This document shows positions 49,428 through 57,443 of a DNA stretch of 64,000 nucleotides, piece after piece (within the stretch, counting starts at the first letter, position 1; each line of letters begins with the position of its first letter). Origin of the DNA: Vreelandella alkaliphila (lineage in GTDB: Bacteria; Pseudomonadota; Gammaproteobacteria; Pseudomonadales; Halomonadaceae); NCBI RefSeq assembly GCF_016107625.1, contig NZ_JABASV010000014.1, forward strand, positions 1 to 64,000, in the 5' to 3' direction. The notes under the pieces were generated by a model that saw nothing but the letters and a program-made list of their open reading frames with translations, was not told where the DNA came from and did no database searches. Made by a program: the position numbers and the translations under genes.

Positions 49428-49973
49428 ATGGACGCACGTGAATACCTCAATCGCAAAGGCGTTGGCATAGAAAGAGACCCTGAACGGCCCAACACATTAG
49501 AAGAAAAAGCGTGGGAGAGAGCTCGTGGGGCAGGAAGCCAGCGTCCAAAATCCGGTACACCACATGATTGGGAAGACTGGGAGCGCCATCACGATGATTT
49601 GGCAGACGGCGCGGAAACGTTAGAGCAGAAAATTGATAAAGAGGCTCACCAAAAAGCACTAGCTAAAGAGAAGCAGCAAGCTAAGCAAGCGCAAGCGGCG
49701 GTAGAGCACTTTACGCCTACCGCGCAAACAAATGAGGCTGATAGTGCGCTTAAGCATCAAGCCCCATCACCCATTGCTTCTGAAGCAGCGCCAGCATCGT
49801 CTCAACCGTCATCGGTTCTGTTTGCCTACCGCGCGCTAGCTGTTTTGCTACCGCCTTTGGCCGTTGGGTTAACAGAGGGCGGGGCAAAACGTGTTGCTCT
49901 TAGTGTTGTATTGACGTTGTTGGGCTGGCTTCCTGGCGTAGTGCATGCGTTTATATGGTTAAAAAAGCACTAA
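49428..49973 (+). CDS. Protein with long hydrophilic N-terminus and C-terminal Pmp3/YqaE-like membrane domain
   Basis: 181 aa. Residues 1-130 are charged and low in complexity (many D, E, K, Q; AKEKQQAKQAQAAVEH), probably disordered or coiled. Residues about 132-181 (YRALAVLLPPLAVGLTEGGAKRVALSVVLTLLGWLPGVVHAFIWL) match the two-helix Pmp3/YqaE domain, normally a free-standing protein of about 50-60 residues linked to membrane potential and salt stress. The N-terminal extension is unusual. AAGGAG before the ATG. Confidence 0.82.
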   Translation: MDAREYLNRKGVGIERDPERPNTLEEKAWERARGAGSQRPKSGTPHDWEDWERHHDDLADGAETLEQKIDKEAHQKALAKEKQQAKQAQAAVEHFTPTAQTNEADSALKHQAPSPIASEAAPASSQPSSVLFAYRALAVLLPPLAVGLTEGGAKRVALSVVLTLLGWLPGVVHAFIWLKKH

Positions 49974-50058
49974 GCTAGCGATTCTTCGTCTAGCCCATTG
50001 GCAGTTGTTGTGAAGCGCGTATAATCCCTGTCAACTTTTCTTTTTGGTGGGGTTTACT

Positions 50059-50928
50059 ATGGGCTACCTTGTTGGCGTGACGGCGCTGTGGGCGTTCTCA
50101 TTCTCGTTGATTGGTGTATATCTGGCAGGCCAAGTAGACAGCTACTTTGCGGTGCTTGTACGGGTAACGCTCGCCATGCTGGTGTTCCTGCCATTTTTAC
50201 GGCCCAGCTTGCTGCGTGGAAAACAGCGTTTAGCGTTAATGGCGCTGGGTGCGGTGCAGTTAGGTGTCATGTACACCTTCTTCTATCACTCGTTTTTACT
50301 GCTATCGGTTCCTGAGGTTCTGTTATTCACGATTTTCACGCCAGTTTATATTGCACTTCTAGATGACCTAATGTTTAAGCGCTTCACGCCTATTTATTTA
50401 GTAACCGCACTATTGGCGGTGATCGGAGCAGGCGTCATTCGTTACGATGGTATTGATAGTGGGTTCTGGATGGGCTTTTTGGTAGTGCAGGGGGCTAATC
50501 TCTGTTTTGCGTTAGGTCAGGTTGGCTATCGTCGTCTCGCAGCCGATTTGCCGCCCACCTTGGCGTGGCATAACGTTTTTGGCTGGTTCTTTATCGGCGC
50601 AATGCTAGTGGCACTCCCTGCCTTTTTGCTGTTTGGTAATGCGGCAGCGCTGCCCAGTACACCGGTGCAGTGGAGTGTATTGGCATGGCTTGGGCTAGTC
50701 GCTTCTGGCGTGGGTTATTTCGCTTGGAACCAAGGAGCCACTAAGGTCGATGCAGGAACGCTGGCAATAATGAACAATGCGCTGGTGCCCGCTGGTTTGG
50801 TGGTTAATCTGGTGATTTGGAACCGGGATGCAGATATAGGCAAGCTACTATTGGGCGCCGCTATCATGGCCGCTTCTCTGTGGTTAAATCACTGGTGGTT
50901 GCAGCGTCGTCGCGCTATATCTGTCTAA
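50059..50928 (+). CDS. DMT-superfamily (EamA) transporter, YigM-like
   Basis: About 289 aa, ten membrane segments in two EamA halves (GYLVGVTALWAFSFSLIGVYLAG at the start; GVGYFAWNQGATKVDAGTLAIMNNALVPAG in helix 9). The pattern resembles the carboxylate/amino acid/amine exporters or biotin importer YigM; substrate not assignable. TTG 50044 is in frame, but the G-rich GGTGGGG suits ATG 50059. A possible weak terminator (TTGCCCAG 50948-50955 with CTGGGCAA 50980-50987) follows. Confidence 0.87.
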   Translation: MGYLVGVTALWAFSFSLIGVYLAGQVDSYFAVLVRVTLAMLVFLPFLRPSLLRGKQRLALMALGAVQLGVMYTFFYHSFLLLSVPEVLLFTIFTPVYIALLDDLMFKRFTPIYLVTALLAVIGAGVIRYDGIDSGFWMGFLVVQGANLCFALGQVGYRRLAADLPPTLAWHNVFGWFFIGAMLVALPAFLLFGNAAALPSTPVQWSVLAWLGLVASGVGYFAWNQGATKVDAGTLAIMNNALVPAGLVVNLVIWNRDADIGKLLLGAAIMAASLWLNHWWLQRRRAISV

Positions 50929-51044
50929 CTAATTCAAGCTATTGTTTTTGCCCAGAGTAGCCAGCGGTTTCGCGTTGCGCTGGGCAATTTGCTCGACACC
51001 CTCATACTCTCCATAATGTGGGCTGATGCCAGCGAGAGTTGTCC

Positions 51045-52025
51045 ATGTCTAACACCCCATCGTCAGGTTTAGCACCCTTGAGCCAGGCCGAACGCACGCA
51101 GCCTTTAGAAGAAGCGCCCCTTAAAAAAGCGACGTCCTCTAAAGCGACGTCCTTTAAAACAATCGGCTTAATCGGCCGTTTAGGCAGTGACAAAGTGGTC
51201 GATTCGCTTAAGCGGTTGGTCAGCTATCTAGTTGCCCACGATTATAAAGTTCTGATTGAAGACCGGACCGCAACGGTGTTACCGAACCATGGACTGCCTG
51301 AAGCCAGCCGCCGCATGCTGGGGGAGCTGTGCGATTTGGTCATCGTTGTAGGGGGGGATGGTAGCCTTCTCGGGGCTGCCCGCACGCTATGTCTTAGCGG
51401 TACGTTGATGTTAGGCGTGAACCGGGGGCGGTTAGGCTTTTTAACGGATATTTCTCCTGATGAACTAGAAAGTCGGGTTGGCGAAGTGCTGGCGGGAGAG
51501 TTTGAAGTTGAAGAACGTTTCTTGCTAGATGCCGTGTTGTACCGAAACGGTAAAGCGGTGGGTAGCGGTGCTGCGCTCAATGAAGTGGTGGTTCATCCAG
51601 GTAAAGCGGTGCGTATGATTGAGTTCGAACTGTTTATTGATGGGCAGTTTGTGTATAGCCAACGTAGTGACGGCTTAATTATTGCCACGCCCACTGGCTC
51701 AACTGCCTATGCACTTTCTGGCGGCGGGCCAATCATGCACCCCAAGCTGGATGTAGTGACGTTGGTGCCCATGTTCCCCCATACGCTGTCGAGTCGTCCT
51801 ATTGTGATTGACGCTGCCAGTGAAATCCGTGTTCACATTGGTGAAACCAATCAGACCTATCCCCATATCAGCTGCGACGGACAAACTCGTGCCGTGGCTA
51901 AACCTGACGATGTGCTCGTTATTCAACGAAAACCAGAGCGCGTTCAGCTCGTGCATCCTATTGGGCATAACTTCTATGAAGTGTTGCGCAGTAAACTCGG
52001 CTGGAGCCATCGGCTAGGGGATTAA
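51045..52025 (+). CDS. nadK: NAD kinase
   Basis: 326 aa. Makes NADP from NAD and ATP. Motifs: VVGGDGSLLGAARTL, NRGRLGFLTDI, and TPTGSTAYALSGGGPI. The first 35-40 residues (MSNTPSSGLAPLSQAERTQ...) precede the normal family start at KTIGLIGRLGSDKV, and include a 15-bp duplication that encodes KATSSKATSFK. That extension may not be essential. TTG 51039 is in frame two codons upstream. Stop is one base before the phosphoesterase gene. Confidence 0.95.
   Translation: MSNTPSSGLAPLSQAERTQPLEEAPLKKATSSKATSFKTIGLIGRLGSDKVVDSLKRLVSYLVAHDYKVLIEDRTATVLPNHGLPEASRRMLGELCDLVIVVGGDGSLLGAARTLCLSGTLMLGVNRGRLGFLTDISPDELESRVGEVLAGEFEVEERFLLDAVLYRNGKAVGSGAALNEVVVHPGKAVRMIEFELFIDGQFVYSQRSDGLIIATPTGSTAYALSGGGPIMHPKLDVVTLVPMFPHTLSSRPIVIDAASEIRVHIGETNQTYPHISCDGQTRAVAKPDDVLVIQRKPERVQLVHPIGHNFYEVLRSKLGWSHRLGD
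51126..51155. repeat. 15-bp tandem duplication within nadK
   Basis: AAAGCGACGTCCTCT (51126-51140) is followed by AAAGCGACGTCCTTT (51141-51155), one mismatch. It encodes K-A-T-S-S / K-A-T-S-F in the N-terminal extension of NAD kinase. Confidence 0.85.
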
Positions 52026-52026
52026 T

Positions 52027-53013
52027 ATGGAGGGCTACGATTTAATCGGGGATGTACATGGCTGTGGTGCAACACTGGCAGCGTTATTAGAGCGGCTTGG
52101 CTATCATCAACGGGGTGGGGTGTATCGTCACCCACGACGAAAAGTGATCTTTTTAGGTGATTTAATTGATCGTGGCCCCCGTATTCGTCTAGCGGTTACC
52201 ATCGCGCGCAGAATGGTTGAAGAGGGCGAAGCATATATTGTCATGGGTAATCATGAATATAATGCCCTGGCCTATACGCACCCTGCGCCCCCTGGTAGCA
52301 ACAAGCGCTGGCTGCGCGAACATACGCCGCGCCATAATCGTATTATTGAAGACACGCTGGCTCAGTACCGCGATTATACAAACGAGTGGGAAGACACCCT
52401 GGCGTGGTTTAAGACTATTCCGCTATGTCTGGAGCTGGATGGGATTCGTGTGGTGCATGCCTGCTGGGATGACGAGTTGATTCGACAGCTCAAACAGCGT
52501 GCGCCCAACGCCTGCATGGACAACCACTTTCTGGTTGAGTCCACTGACCCCTCTACACAAGCCTTTCGTATACTTGATCGCCTAACCCGTGGGCCTCATA
52601 TACCGTTACCAAAAGGCATTGCGATACACTCAGGCGATGGCTTTACTAGGCAGAGTTTTCGTGCGCACTTTTGGTCAGCGAACCCCCAGCAGTGGGGGGA
52701 CGTGGTATTTCAGCCAGATAACCTTCCTGGTGACTTAGAGACCAGAGCGCTGACCGATACTGAACGTCAGCGCCTTAGTTATTACGGCCCTGAACAGCCA
52801 CCTTTATTTATTGGCCATTACTGGTGCGAGGGTATTCCCGCCTTACCAGCACACAACATTGCCTGCTTGGATTATAGTGCGGTGAAATTTGGCCGTTTAG
52901 TGGCTTATCGCTGGAGCGGAGAAGCGCGGCTCAATGCCGATCATTTTGTGTGGATACAGGTGCCGAAAGAGGAGCGTGCACTGCCTAAACCGTGGGAAAT
53001 AGATTTTGATTAA
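52027..53013 (+). CDS. Calcineurin-like metallophosphoesterase, Ap4A-hydrolase-like
   Basis: 328 aa. Metal-binding motifs of the PPP-like branch: YDLIGDVHGCGATLAALL at the start, VIFLGDLIDRGPRIR, YIVMGNHEYNAL, and later histidines in HACWDDEL and GHYWCEG. The C-terminal part (residues 200-328) is family-specific. Related to symmetrical diadenosine tetraphosphatases or Ser/Thr phosphatases, but substrate is unknown. It begins one base after nadK, so co-translated. Confidence 0.85.
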   Translation: MEGYDLIGDVHGCGATLAALLERLGYHQRGGVYRHPRRKVIFLGDLIDRGPRIRLAVTIARRMVEEGEAYIVMGNHEYNALAYTHPAPPGSNKRWLREHTPRHNRIIEDTLAQYRDYTNEWEDTLAWFKTIPLCLELDGIRVVHACWDDELIRQLKQRAPNACMDNHFLVESTDPSTQAFRILDRLTRGPHIPLPKGIAIHSGDGFTRQSFRAHFWSANPQQWGDVVFQPDNLPGDLETRALTDTERQRLSYYGPEQPPLFIGHYWCEGIPALPAHNIACLDYSAVKFGRLVAYRWSGEARLNADHFVWIQVPKEERALPKPWEIDFD

Positions 53014-53061
53014 TAGCGATATTTTTCAGCTTTACACACGGTTACATATTTTTTTCAAAAT

Positions 53062-53157
53062 AGCTGAACTAACGGTGTTGTCGGTTATCAGAGTAAGTGT
53101 TCCCTTGAATGATCCCTTGCTTTTTGATCCGGCGGCCCCCTCCGCCGGATTTTTTTC
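53062..53157 (+). ncRNA. Candidate small RNA B (or 3' UTR RNA)
   Basis: GATCCCTTGCTT at 53111-53122 is identical to 48683-48694, stands just before an intrinsic terminator as there, and is preceded by GTGTTGT and GGTTAT as in candidate A. The 5' boundary is a guess; a weak promoter-like pair is TTTACA (53031-53036) with CAAAAT (53056-53061), spacing 19. Here it could also be the 3' untranslated end of the phosphoesterase transcript. Confidence 0.35.
53127..53157 (+). terminator. Intrinsic terminator
   Basis: ATCCGGCGG (53127-53135) pairs with CCGCCGGAT (53142-53150), loop of six, followed by T's. It ends the nadK-phosphoesterase transcript and/or candidate small RNA B. Confidence 0.9.
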
Positions 53158-53220
53158 GTCTATCCGTTGGTGACGCGGCGTAACGTTACGCCGATTCTTA
53201 TTGGTTGAAAGGAACCTGCC

Positions 53221-54072
53221 ATGCATCCAGTAATGCTTTTACCCACGGGCGCGGACACAAAAGAGCTGCGTAAAGCGCTATGGCACTACCGCATTGGTCA
53301 CCGCATTACCGATGAAGCAGATGGCCAGTTGCTATGGGTTGCCGACCCGCGCCAGCATGATGAAATGAGATCGTTGGTGAGTCGCTGGGAGCGAGGTGAG
53401 CCTCTGATTACGACGACTGTTCGACCCACCCACCGAAGCGGGATGAATCGTTTGGTGCCGATGTTGCGCCAAGTGCCGGTTACAGCGCTGATGATTGGTA
53501 TTAGCCTATTTGTTTTTGCCCTAACAGGGGTATTTGGCGACTTACTAATTGTAGGGCTCACCATCGTGCCAGTGGGCGTTTCAGGTGGGCAGCTCGTATA
53601 TGGCAACCTTAGTGACACAATAACGTCTGGCCAAGTATGGCGCTTACTGTCGCCTGCGTTTTTACACTTTGGCTGGATGCATTTGATCTTCAACCTGATG
53701 TGGGTATGGTACTTCGGGCGTCAAATCGAGCAGCTTCAGGGTAGTCGTACCATGCTGCTACTGCTTCTGGTTGCCGGTATTGGCGCTAACATTGCGCAAT
53801 ATGTCACTGGCACAGTGCTGTTTGGCGGTATGTCGGGTGTGGTTTACGCCTTGCTGGCCCATGTGTGGCTGATGTCCTATCGTGCCCCGCAAAGCGGATT
53901 TTTCGTCCCCCAGATGCTAGTCGTCTTCATGCTGGGCTGGATGGTGTTCACCATGACCGATATTGCCGGTAGCGTGGGCTTTGGCAACGTAGCGAATGAA
54001 GCGCACTTGGGCGGGCTGCTCGTGGGGCTGGTCACAGGCTGGTATTATTCATCCAAACGAAGCAAACATTAA
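53221..54072 (+). CDS. Rhomboid intramembrane serine protease
   Basis: 283 aa. A cytosolic N-terminal domain of about 80 residues is followed by six or seven membrane segments. Catalytic residues: Ser205 in FGGMSGVVYALL, His262 in ANEAHLGGLLVG, and Asn158 in HFGWMHLIFNLMWVWYFG. This is the GlpG-like layout. Substrates unknown. GAAAGGA before the ATG. Followed directly by yeaC. Confidence 0.93.
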   Translation: MHPVMLLPTGADTKELRKALWHYRIGHRITDEADGQLLWVADPRQHDEMRSLVSRWERGEPLITTTVRPTHRSGMNRLVPMLRQVPVTALMIGISLFVFALTGVFGDLLIVGLTIVPVGVSGGQLVYGNLSDTITSGQVWRLLSPAFLHFGWMHLIFNLMWVWYFGRQIEQLQGSRTMLLLLLVAGIGANIAQYVTGTVLFGGMSGVVYALLAHVWLMSYRAPQSGFFVPQMLVVFMLGWMVFTMTDIAGSVGFGNVANEAHLGGLLVGLVTGWYYSSKRSKH

Positions 54073-54083
54073 AGGTGCCTACG

Positions 54084-54368
54084 ATGAGTGACATGACCTT
54101 CGATAAAATGATTAACCAAATGACGCCCGCCATTTATGAAAGCCTTAAGCAGGCAGTGGCGTTGCGCAAATGGCCCGATGGCCGGTATTTAACGCCAGAA
54201 CAGACCGAGTTGTGCCTGGAGGCGGTGATGCGTTTTGAGGTGGAGAATAACGTTCCTGAAGAGAGCCGTGTCGGCTATCTGGAGCAGCGTACCTGTGGTG
54301 CTGGCGCGACCGGTGCCGGTGTTTCCCCTGAAATGGCAGGCCTTGCCCGGGATGCTACGCGTGACTGA
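54084..54368 (+). CDS. yeaC: YeaC family protein (DUF1315)
   Basis: 94 aa. Core DKMINQMTPAIYESLKQAVALRKWPDGRYLTPEQTELCLEAVM matches E. coli YeaC; function unknown. It starts 11 bases after the rhomboid gene (AAAGGTG ribosome site), and its 3' end is overlapped by the DUF2797 gene. Confidence 0.9.
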   Translation: MSDMTFDKMINQMTPAIYESLKQAVALRKWPDGRYLTPEQTELCLEAVMRFEVENNVPEESRVGYLEQRTCGAGATGAGVSPEMAGLARDATRD

Positions 54369-55218
54369 TGATCTGTTTGCCTCGGTAGCATCCCCGGTGC
54401 AAGGATGTTTGCAAAAAATGGCGGCTGACTTACCTAGCCGCCAAGATGATCGGGTGGTGTATCACCTTCGCGCGGGCGACCATCGAATACCACTGAATGA
54501 GCGTATCGGCTCACCGATGCGACTTGCCTGGAGCGGCGCTATTGCTTGTACCCACTGCGGGCGGGCAACCAAAAAAAGTTTTGCTCAAGGCTACTGTTAC
54601 CCCTGCTTTAAGCGTTTAGCCCAGTGTGATACATGCATTATGAAACCCGAGACGTGCCACTATCATCAGGGCACCTGCCGGGACCCCGAGTGGGGTGAAA
54701 AGCACTGCTTCCAGCCACACATTGTCTACTTAGCGAACTCATCCGGTTTGAAGGTAGGTATCACCCGCAAAACGCAAATGCCAACCCGCTGGCTGGACCA
54801 AGGGGCCATTCAGGCATTGCCCATTCTTGAGGTAAATACCCGGCAACAGTCTGGTTTTGTCGAAATGCTCTTTAAAGAGCAGGTGGCCGACCGAACTAAC
54901 TGGCGTGCCATGCTTAAAGGCGAGGTGAAGCCATTGGATTTGTGCGCAGAGCGTGACCGTCTTTTTAACCTGTTAGCCGATGGGTTAGGGCAGTTACGTG
55001 ACGTGCACGGTGCGGATGCCATTCGTACCCTGGATGAAGCGCCACTGGACTTTCATTATCCCGTGGCGACTTTTCCGAGTAAGGTGACGTCCCATAACTT
55101 TGATAAGCAGCCGCTGATTGAAGGTACTCTTCAAGGTGTAAAAGGGCAGTACCTGATCTTTGATACCGGGGTTATTAATCTGCGTAAATTCACCGGTTAC
55201 GAAATCGCTGTGGAGTAG
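54352..55218 (+). CDS. DUF2797 zinc-ribbon-like protein
   Basis: About 288 aa. N-terminal beta region, then a cysteine-rich block (ACTHCGRATKKSFAQGYCYPCFKRLAQCDTCIMKPETCHYHQGTC) that surely binds zinc. Next comes HIVYLANSSGLKVGITRKTQMPTRWLDQGA, which resembles the GIY-YIG nuclease fold start (YLANS...KVGITR). Function unknown. Start ATG 54352 is uncertain: it has no good ribosome site and overlaps yeaC by 17 bases. GTG 54361 is an alternative. Confidence 0.85.
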   Translation: MLRVTDDLFASVASPVQGCLQKMAADLPSRQDDRVVYHLRAGDHRIPLNERIGSPMRLAWSGAIACTHCGRATKKSFAQGYCYPCFKRLAQCDTCIMKPETCHYHQGTCRDPEWGEKHCFQPHIVYLANSSGLKVGITRKTQMPTRWLDQGAIQALPILEVNTRQQSGFVEMLFKEQVADRTNWRAMLKGEVKPLDLCAERDRLFNLLADGLGQLRDVHGADAIRTLDEAPLDFHYPVATFPSKVTSHNFDKQPLIEGTLQGVKGQYLIFDTGVINLRKFTGYEIAVE

Positions 55219-55361
55219 CCCTCGCTATATCTCCTAACGCGGGCTTTTAACTGATGATAACTGCCTATCTTCGCTATCCTGCCTAGCTAGAGTCGCTTTT
55301 GTTAACTAAGGTTATCTGGGGTGAATCCCGTTATCGCCTTACGCAACGCAAGGAAGCCTCA

Positions 55362-55787
55362 ATGCCATGGCTAAAACTGCTGCACATCGCCGCGCTAGTT
55401 ACCTGGTGCGGCGCGCTTCTCTATTTACCCGCTCTGCTTTTGCATGCGCTCCAGCTGCGTAAAGACGCTGGATTCGCGCAAGGCACGCCTCCCATACCAC
55501 GTTTCTTCTATAACTCCATTGCAACACCTGCTGCCTTGGTCGCCATCGCGTCGGGCACGCTGCTGTTTCTGCTGCATGGCCTTCTCGGGGGGTGGTTAAT
55601 TCTTAAACTAGGTGCCGTGGTGCTAATGGTGGCTGCTCACGGCTGTTTCGGCTGGCTGATTTTGCGGCTGGAAATGGGGATTTTCAAAGGCGTAAAAGTT
55701 GCCAGTCTATGCGCCTTAATCCTCGCGTTAACGGGGATATTGGGTGTGCTTGGGTTTGTGCTCTCCAAACCGCTGGCTTGGAGTTAA
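55362..55787 (+). CDS. CopD-like membrane protein
   Basis: About 141 aa, four membrane segments (WLKLLHIAALVTWCGALLYLPAL, ATPAALVAIASGTLLFLL, WLILKLGAVVLMVAAHGCFGWLI, ASLCALILALTGILGVLGFVL). The LLHIAALVTWCGAL start and conserved His pairs resemble the CopD/HemJ-type group, whose members bind haem or act in copper uptake. Possible link to the oxidase operon next door. AAGGAA before ATG 55362; the frame is open 21 codons further upstream. Confidence 0.72.
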   Translation: MPWLKLLHIAALVTWCGALLYLPALLLHALQLRKDAGFAQGTPPIPRFFYNSIATPAALVAIASGTLLFLLHGLLGGWLILKLGAVVLMVAAHGCFGWLILRLEMGIFKGVKVASLCALILALTGILGVLGFVLSKPLAWS

Positions 55788-55842
55788 CGCGATGAAGATT
55801 ATTCCCTTAAGTGCCAACACTACTATTGCCGACATTGCACTG

Positions 55843-56310
55843 TTAAGGCGACTTCTCAACGTCGACGCCGACAGCATGCTCGTATACCAACTGGCCGCCC
55901 AGCCAGCCTGCCAGCGCGATCAGGCAGGCAGTGACCAGCGAAATGGCCAGCCCCCAGGGCAGTACCGCGCCAGGTTCATTAAAGCGCAGAAGCCAATTAA
56001 GCGACGCCAGGGAAAGCATAACAACGGCCACAATCGCGTGGCTCCAGCCGGTGATCAGGCGGCGGATCCGCGCCATGGTGACCAGGTCAATAATGCCCGC
56101 TACCGAAGCAATCCAGCCGCCAAACGCGCCTACCCCCGCCAACCACAAACCGCTGCGCAGCCAGAATGGGTCTTGGGTATACCAGTAAGCCAGGTCGCTG
56201 GCGACCAGCGCCATCAGTGCGGCCACAGGAAAGTGGATCATCACTGGGTGAAGCGGATGGCCAGCCAGCGCGGCACGGCTTTTTATCGAGCGTTGGGGAG
56301 TAAGTGTCAT
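55843..56310 (-). CDS. DUF2231 membrane protein
   Basis: About 155 aa, four membrane segments. Begins ALAGHPLHPVMIHFPVAALMALVASDLAYW, with the conserved HPxHPxxxHFP of DUF2231, possibly a haem- or metal-binding membrane protein. AGGAAG sets ATG 56310 (GTG 56316 is in frame). It is divergent from coxB with under 70 bases between starts, so probably shares its regulatory region, and is convergent with the CopD-like gene. Confidence 0.85.
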   Translation of the reverse strand: MTLTPQRSIKSRAALAGHPLHPVMIHFPVAALMALVASDLAYWYTQDPFWLRSGLWLAGVGAFGGWIASVAGIIDLVTMARIRRLITGWSHAIVAVVMLSLASLNWLLRFNEPGAVLPWGLAISLVTACLIALAGWLGGQLVYEHAVGVDVEKSP

Positions 56311-56378
56311 GGTCACTTCCTGTGGTTAGACAAAGCGAAAAAGTCATTCAGACCAACGGCATGCCAGGAAAATTGCAA

Positions 56379-57443
56379 ATGAGGGAACGTAATGGCGTAA
56401 CGTCCACCATCATTTCATATTTATCGTCGCGATGGGGCCAGCGAACAGCATGCTTGCTTGGGACTTTCTTACTGGTGAGCTTAGCGGGCTGCACAGGTGA
56501 TAGATCTATCTTAGACCCTGCTGGGCCTGCTGCGCGAGACGTGCGGCTAATTTGGTGGGTAATGCTCGGATTTGCCACCCTTGTACTGATTGGGGTGACA
56601 GCTCTTTGGCTTTACGCCTTTAAACCAAGAAATGTGGAACGCACACCTGCCCAGGAGCGCCGTATCGCTCGCCGATGGATTATTGGCGGCGGCATTATGT
56701 TGCCTGTGGCCAGCATTACCGCGCTGCTACTGTTTGGCGTTCCCGCCGGCCAGCAGATGCTAACGCTACCCATGAGCGAACCGCCAGAAGTTATCGAGGT
56801 GATTGGCCATCAGTGGTGGTGGGAAGTGCGCTATCCCGATGCTGAAGGCGGTGAGGTTGTGACCGCTAATCAACTGGTGATGCCTGCTGGAGAGCCAGTA
56901 GATTTTCATGTCAGTGGTGCCGATGTGATTCATGCGTTTTGGGTGCCCCGGCTGGGGGGGAAAATAGATATGTTGCCGGGTCGCGTAAATAAAATTCGTT
57001 TACAAGCCGATGAGCCCGCGGTGTTTGGTGCGCAGTGTGCCGAACTTTGCGGCGTGGGCCATGCCCATATGCAATTGCATGTGGAGGCCTTGCCACGCAG
57101 CGAGTTCGAGGCATGGTTAACTGCAAGACAAGAGGCGACGCTTAGCGAACTGGCCGTTGCCGATGCTACTTACGACGACGCGCGAGATGCTTTTATGGCG
57201 CATTGTGCCCGCTGCCACCAGGTAGAGGGCGTTAGCCAAGGGGGCATTGGGCCAACGCTTTCAGATGTGGGCGGTCGCGCCACGCTAGGCGCGGGGGTGA
57301 TTGCCATGGAAGAGGGGGCGGTGAGTCGCTGGTTGCAGCATCACCAAACGCTAAAGCCAGGCAATAAGATGCCTACCCACAGTGAAATTGAAACGGACAC
57401 CTTGGATGCCCTGGGTGCTTGGCTGGAGGCCTTGTCACCATGA
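56379..57443 (+). CDS. coxB: Cytochrome c oxidase subunit II with haem c domain (caa3 type)
   Basis: About 354 aa. Lipobox SLAGC near residue 38 gives a lipid-anchored N-terminus; two membrane helices follow, then the cupredoxin domain with the CuA site C220-x3-C224-x3-H228-x2-M231 (CAELCGVGHAHM). The C-terminus is a cytochrome c domain: C276-x2-C279-H280 (CARCH), with axial Met in GNKMPTHSEI. It takes electrons straight from a c-type cytochrome pool. The frame is open from 56304; ATG 56379 has AGGA ten bases away. Overlaps the next gene by four bases. Confidence 0.93.
   Translation: MRERNGVTSTIISYLSSRWGQRTACLLGTFLLVSLAGCTGDRSILDPAGPAARDVRLIWWVMLGFATLVLIGVTALWLYAFKPRNVERTPAQERRIARRWIIGGGIMLPVASITALLLFGVPAGQQMLTLPMSEPPEVIEVIGHQWWWEVRYPDAEGGEVVTANQLVMPAGEPVDFHVSGADVIHAFWVPRLGGKIDMLPGRVNKIRLQADEPAVFGAQCAELCGVGHAHMQLHVEALPRSEFEAWLTARQEATLSELAVADATYDDARDAFMAHCARCHQVEGVSQGGIGPTLSDVGGRATLGAGVIAMEEGAVSRWLQHHQTLKPGNKMPTHSEIETDTLDALGAWLEALSP

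Noticed and set aside
55744..56382. 212-codon plus-strand frame opposite the DUF2231 gene
   Set aside because: The minus-strand DUF2231 protein is clearly recognisable; the plus frame is basic, rich in Q/R/P and without a family.
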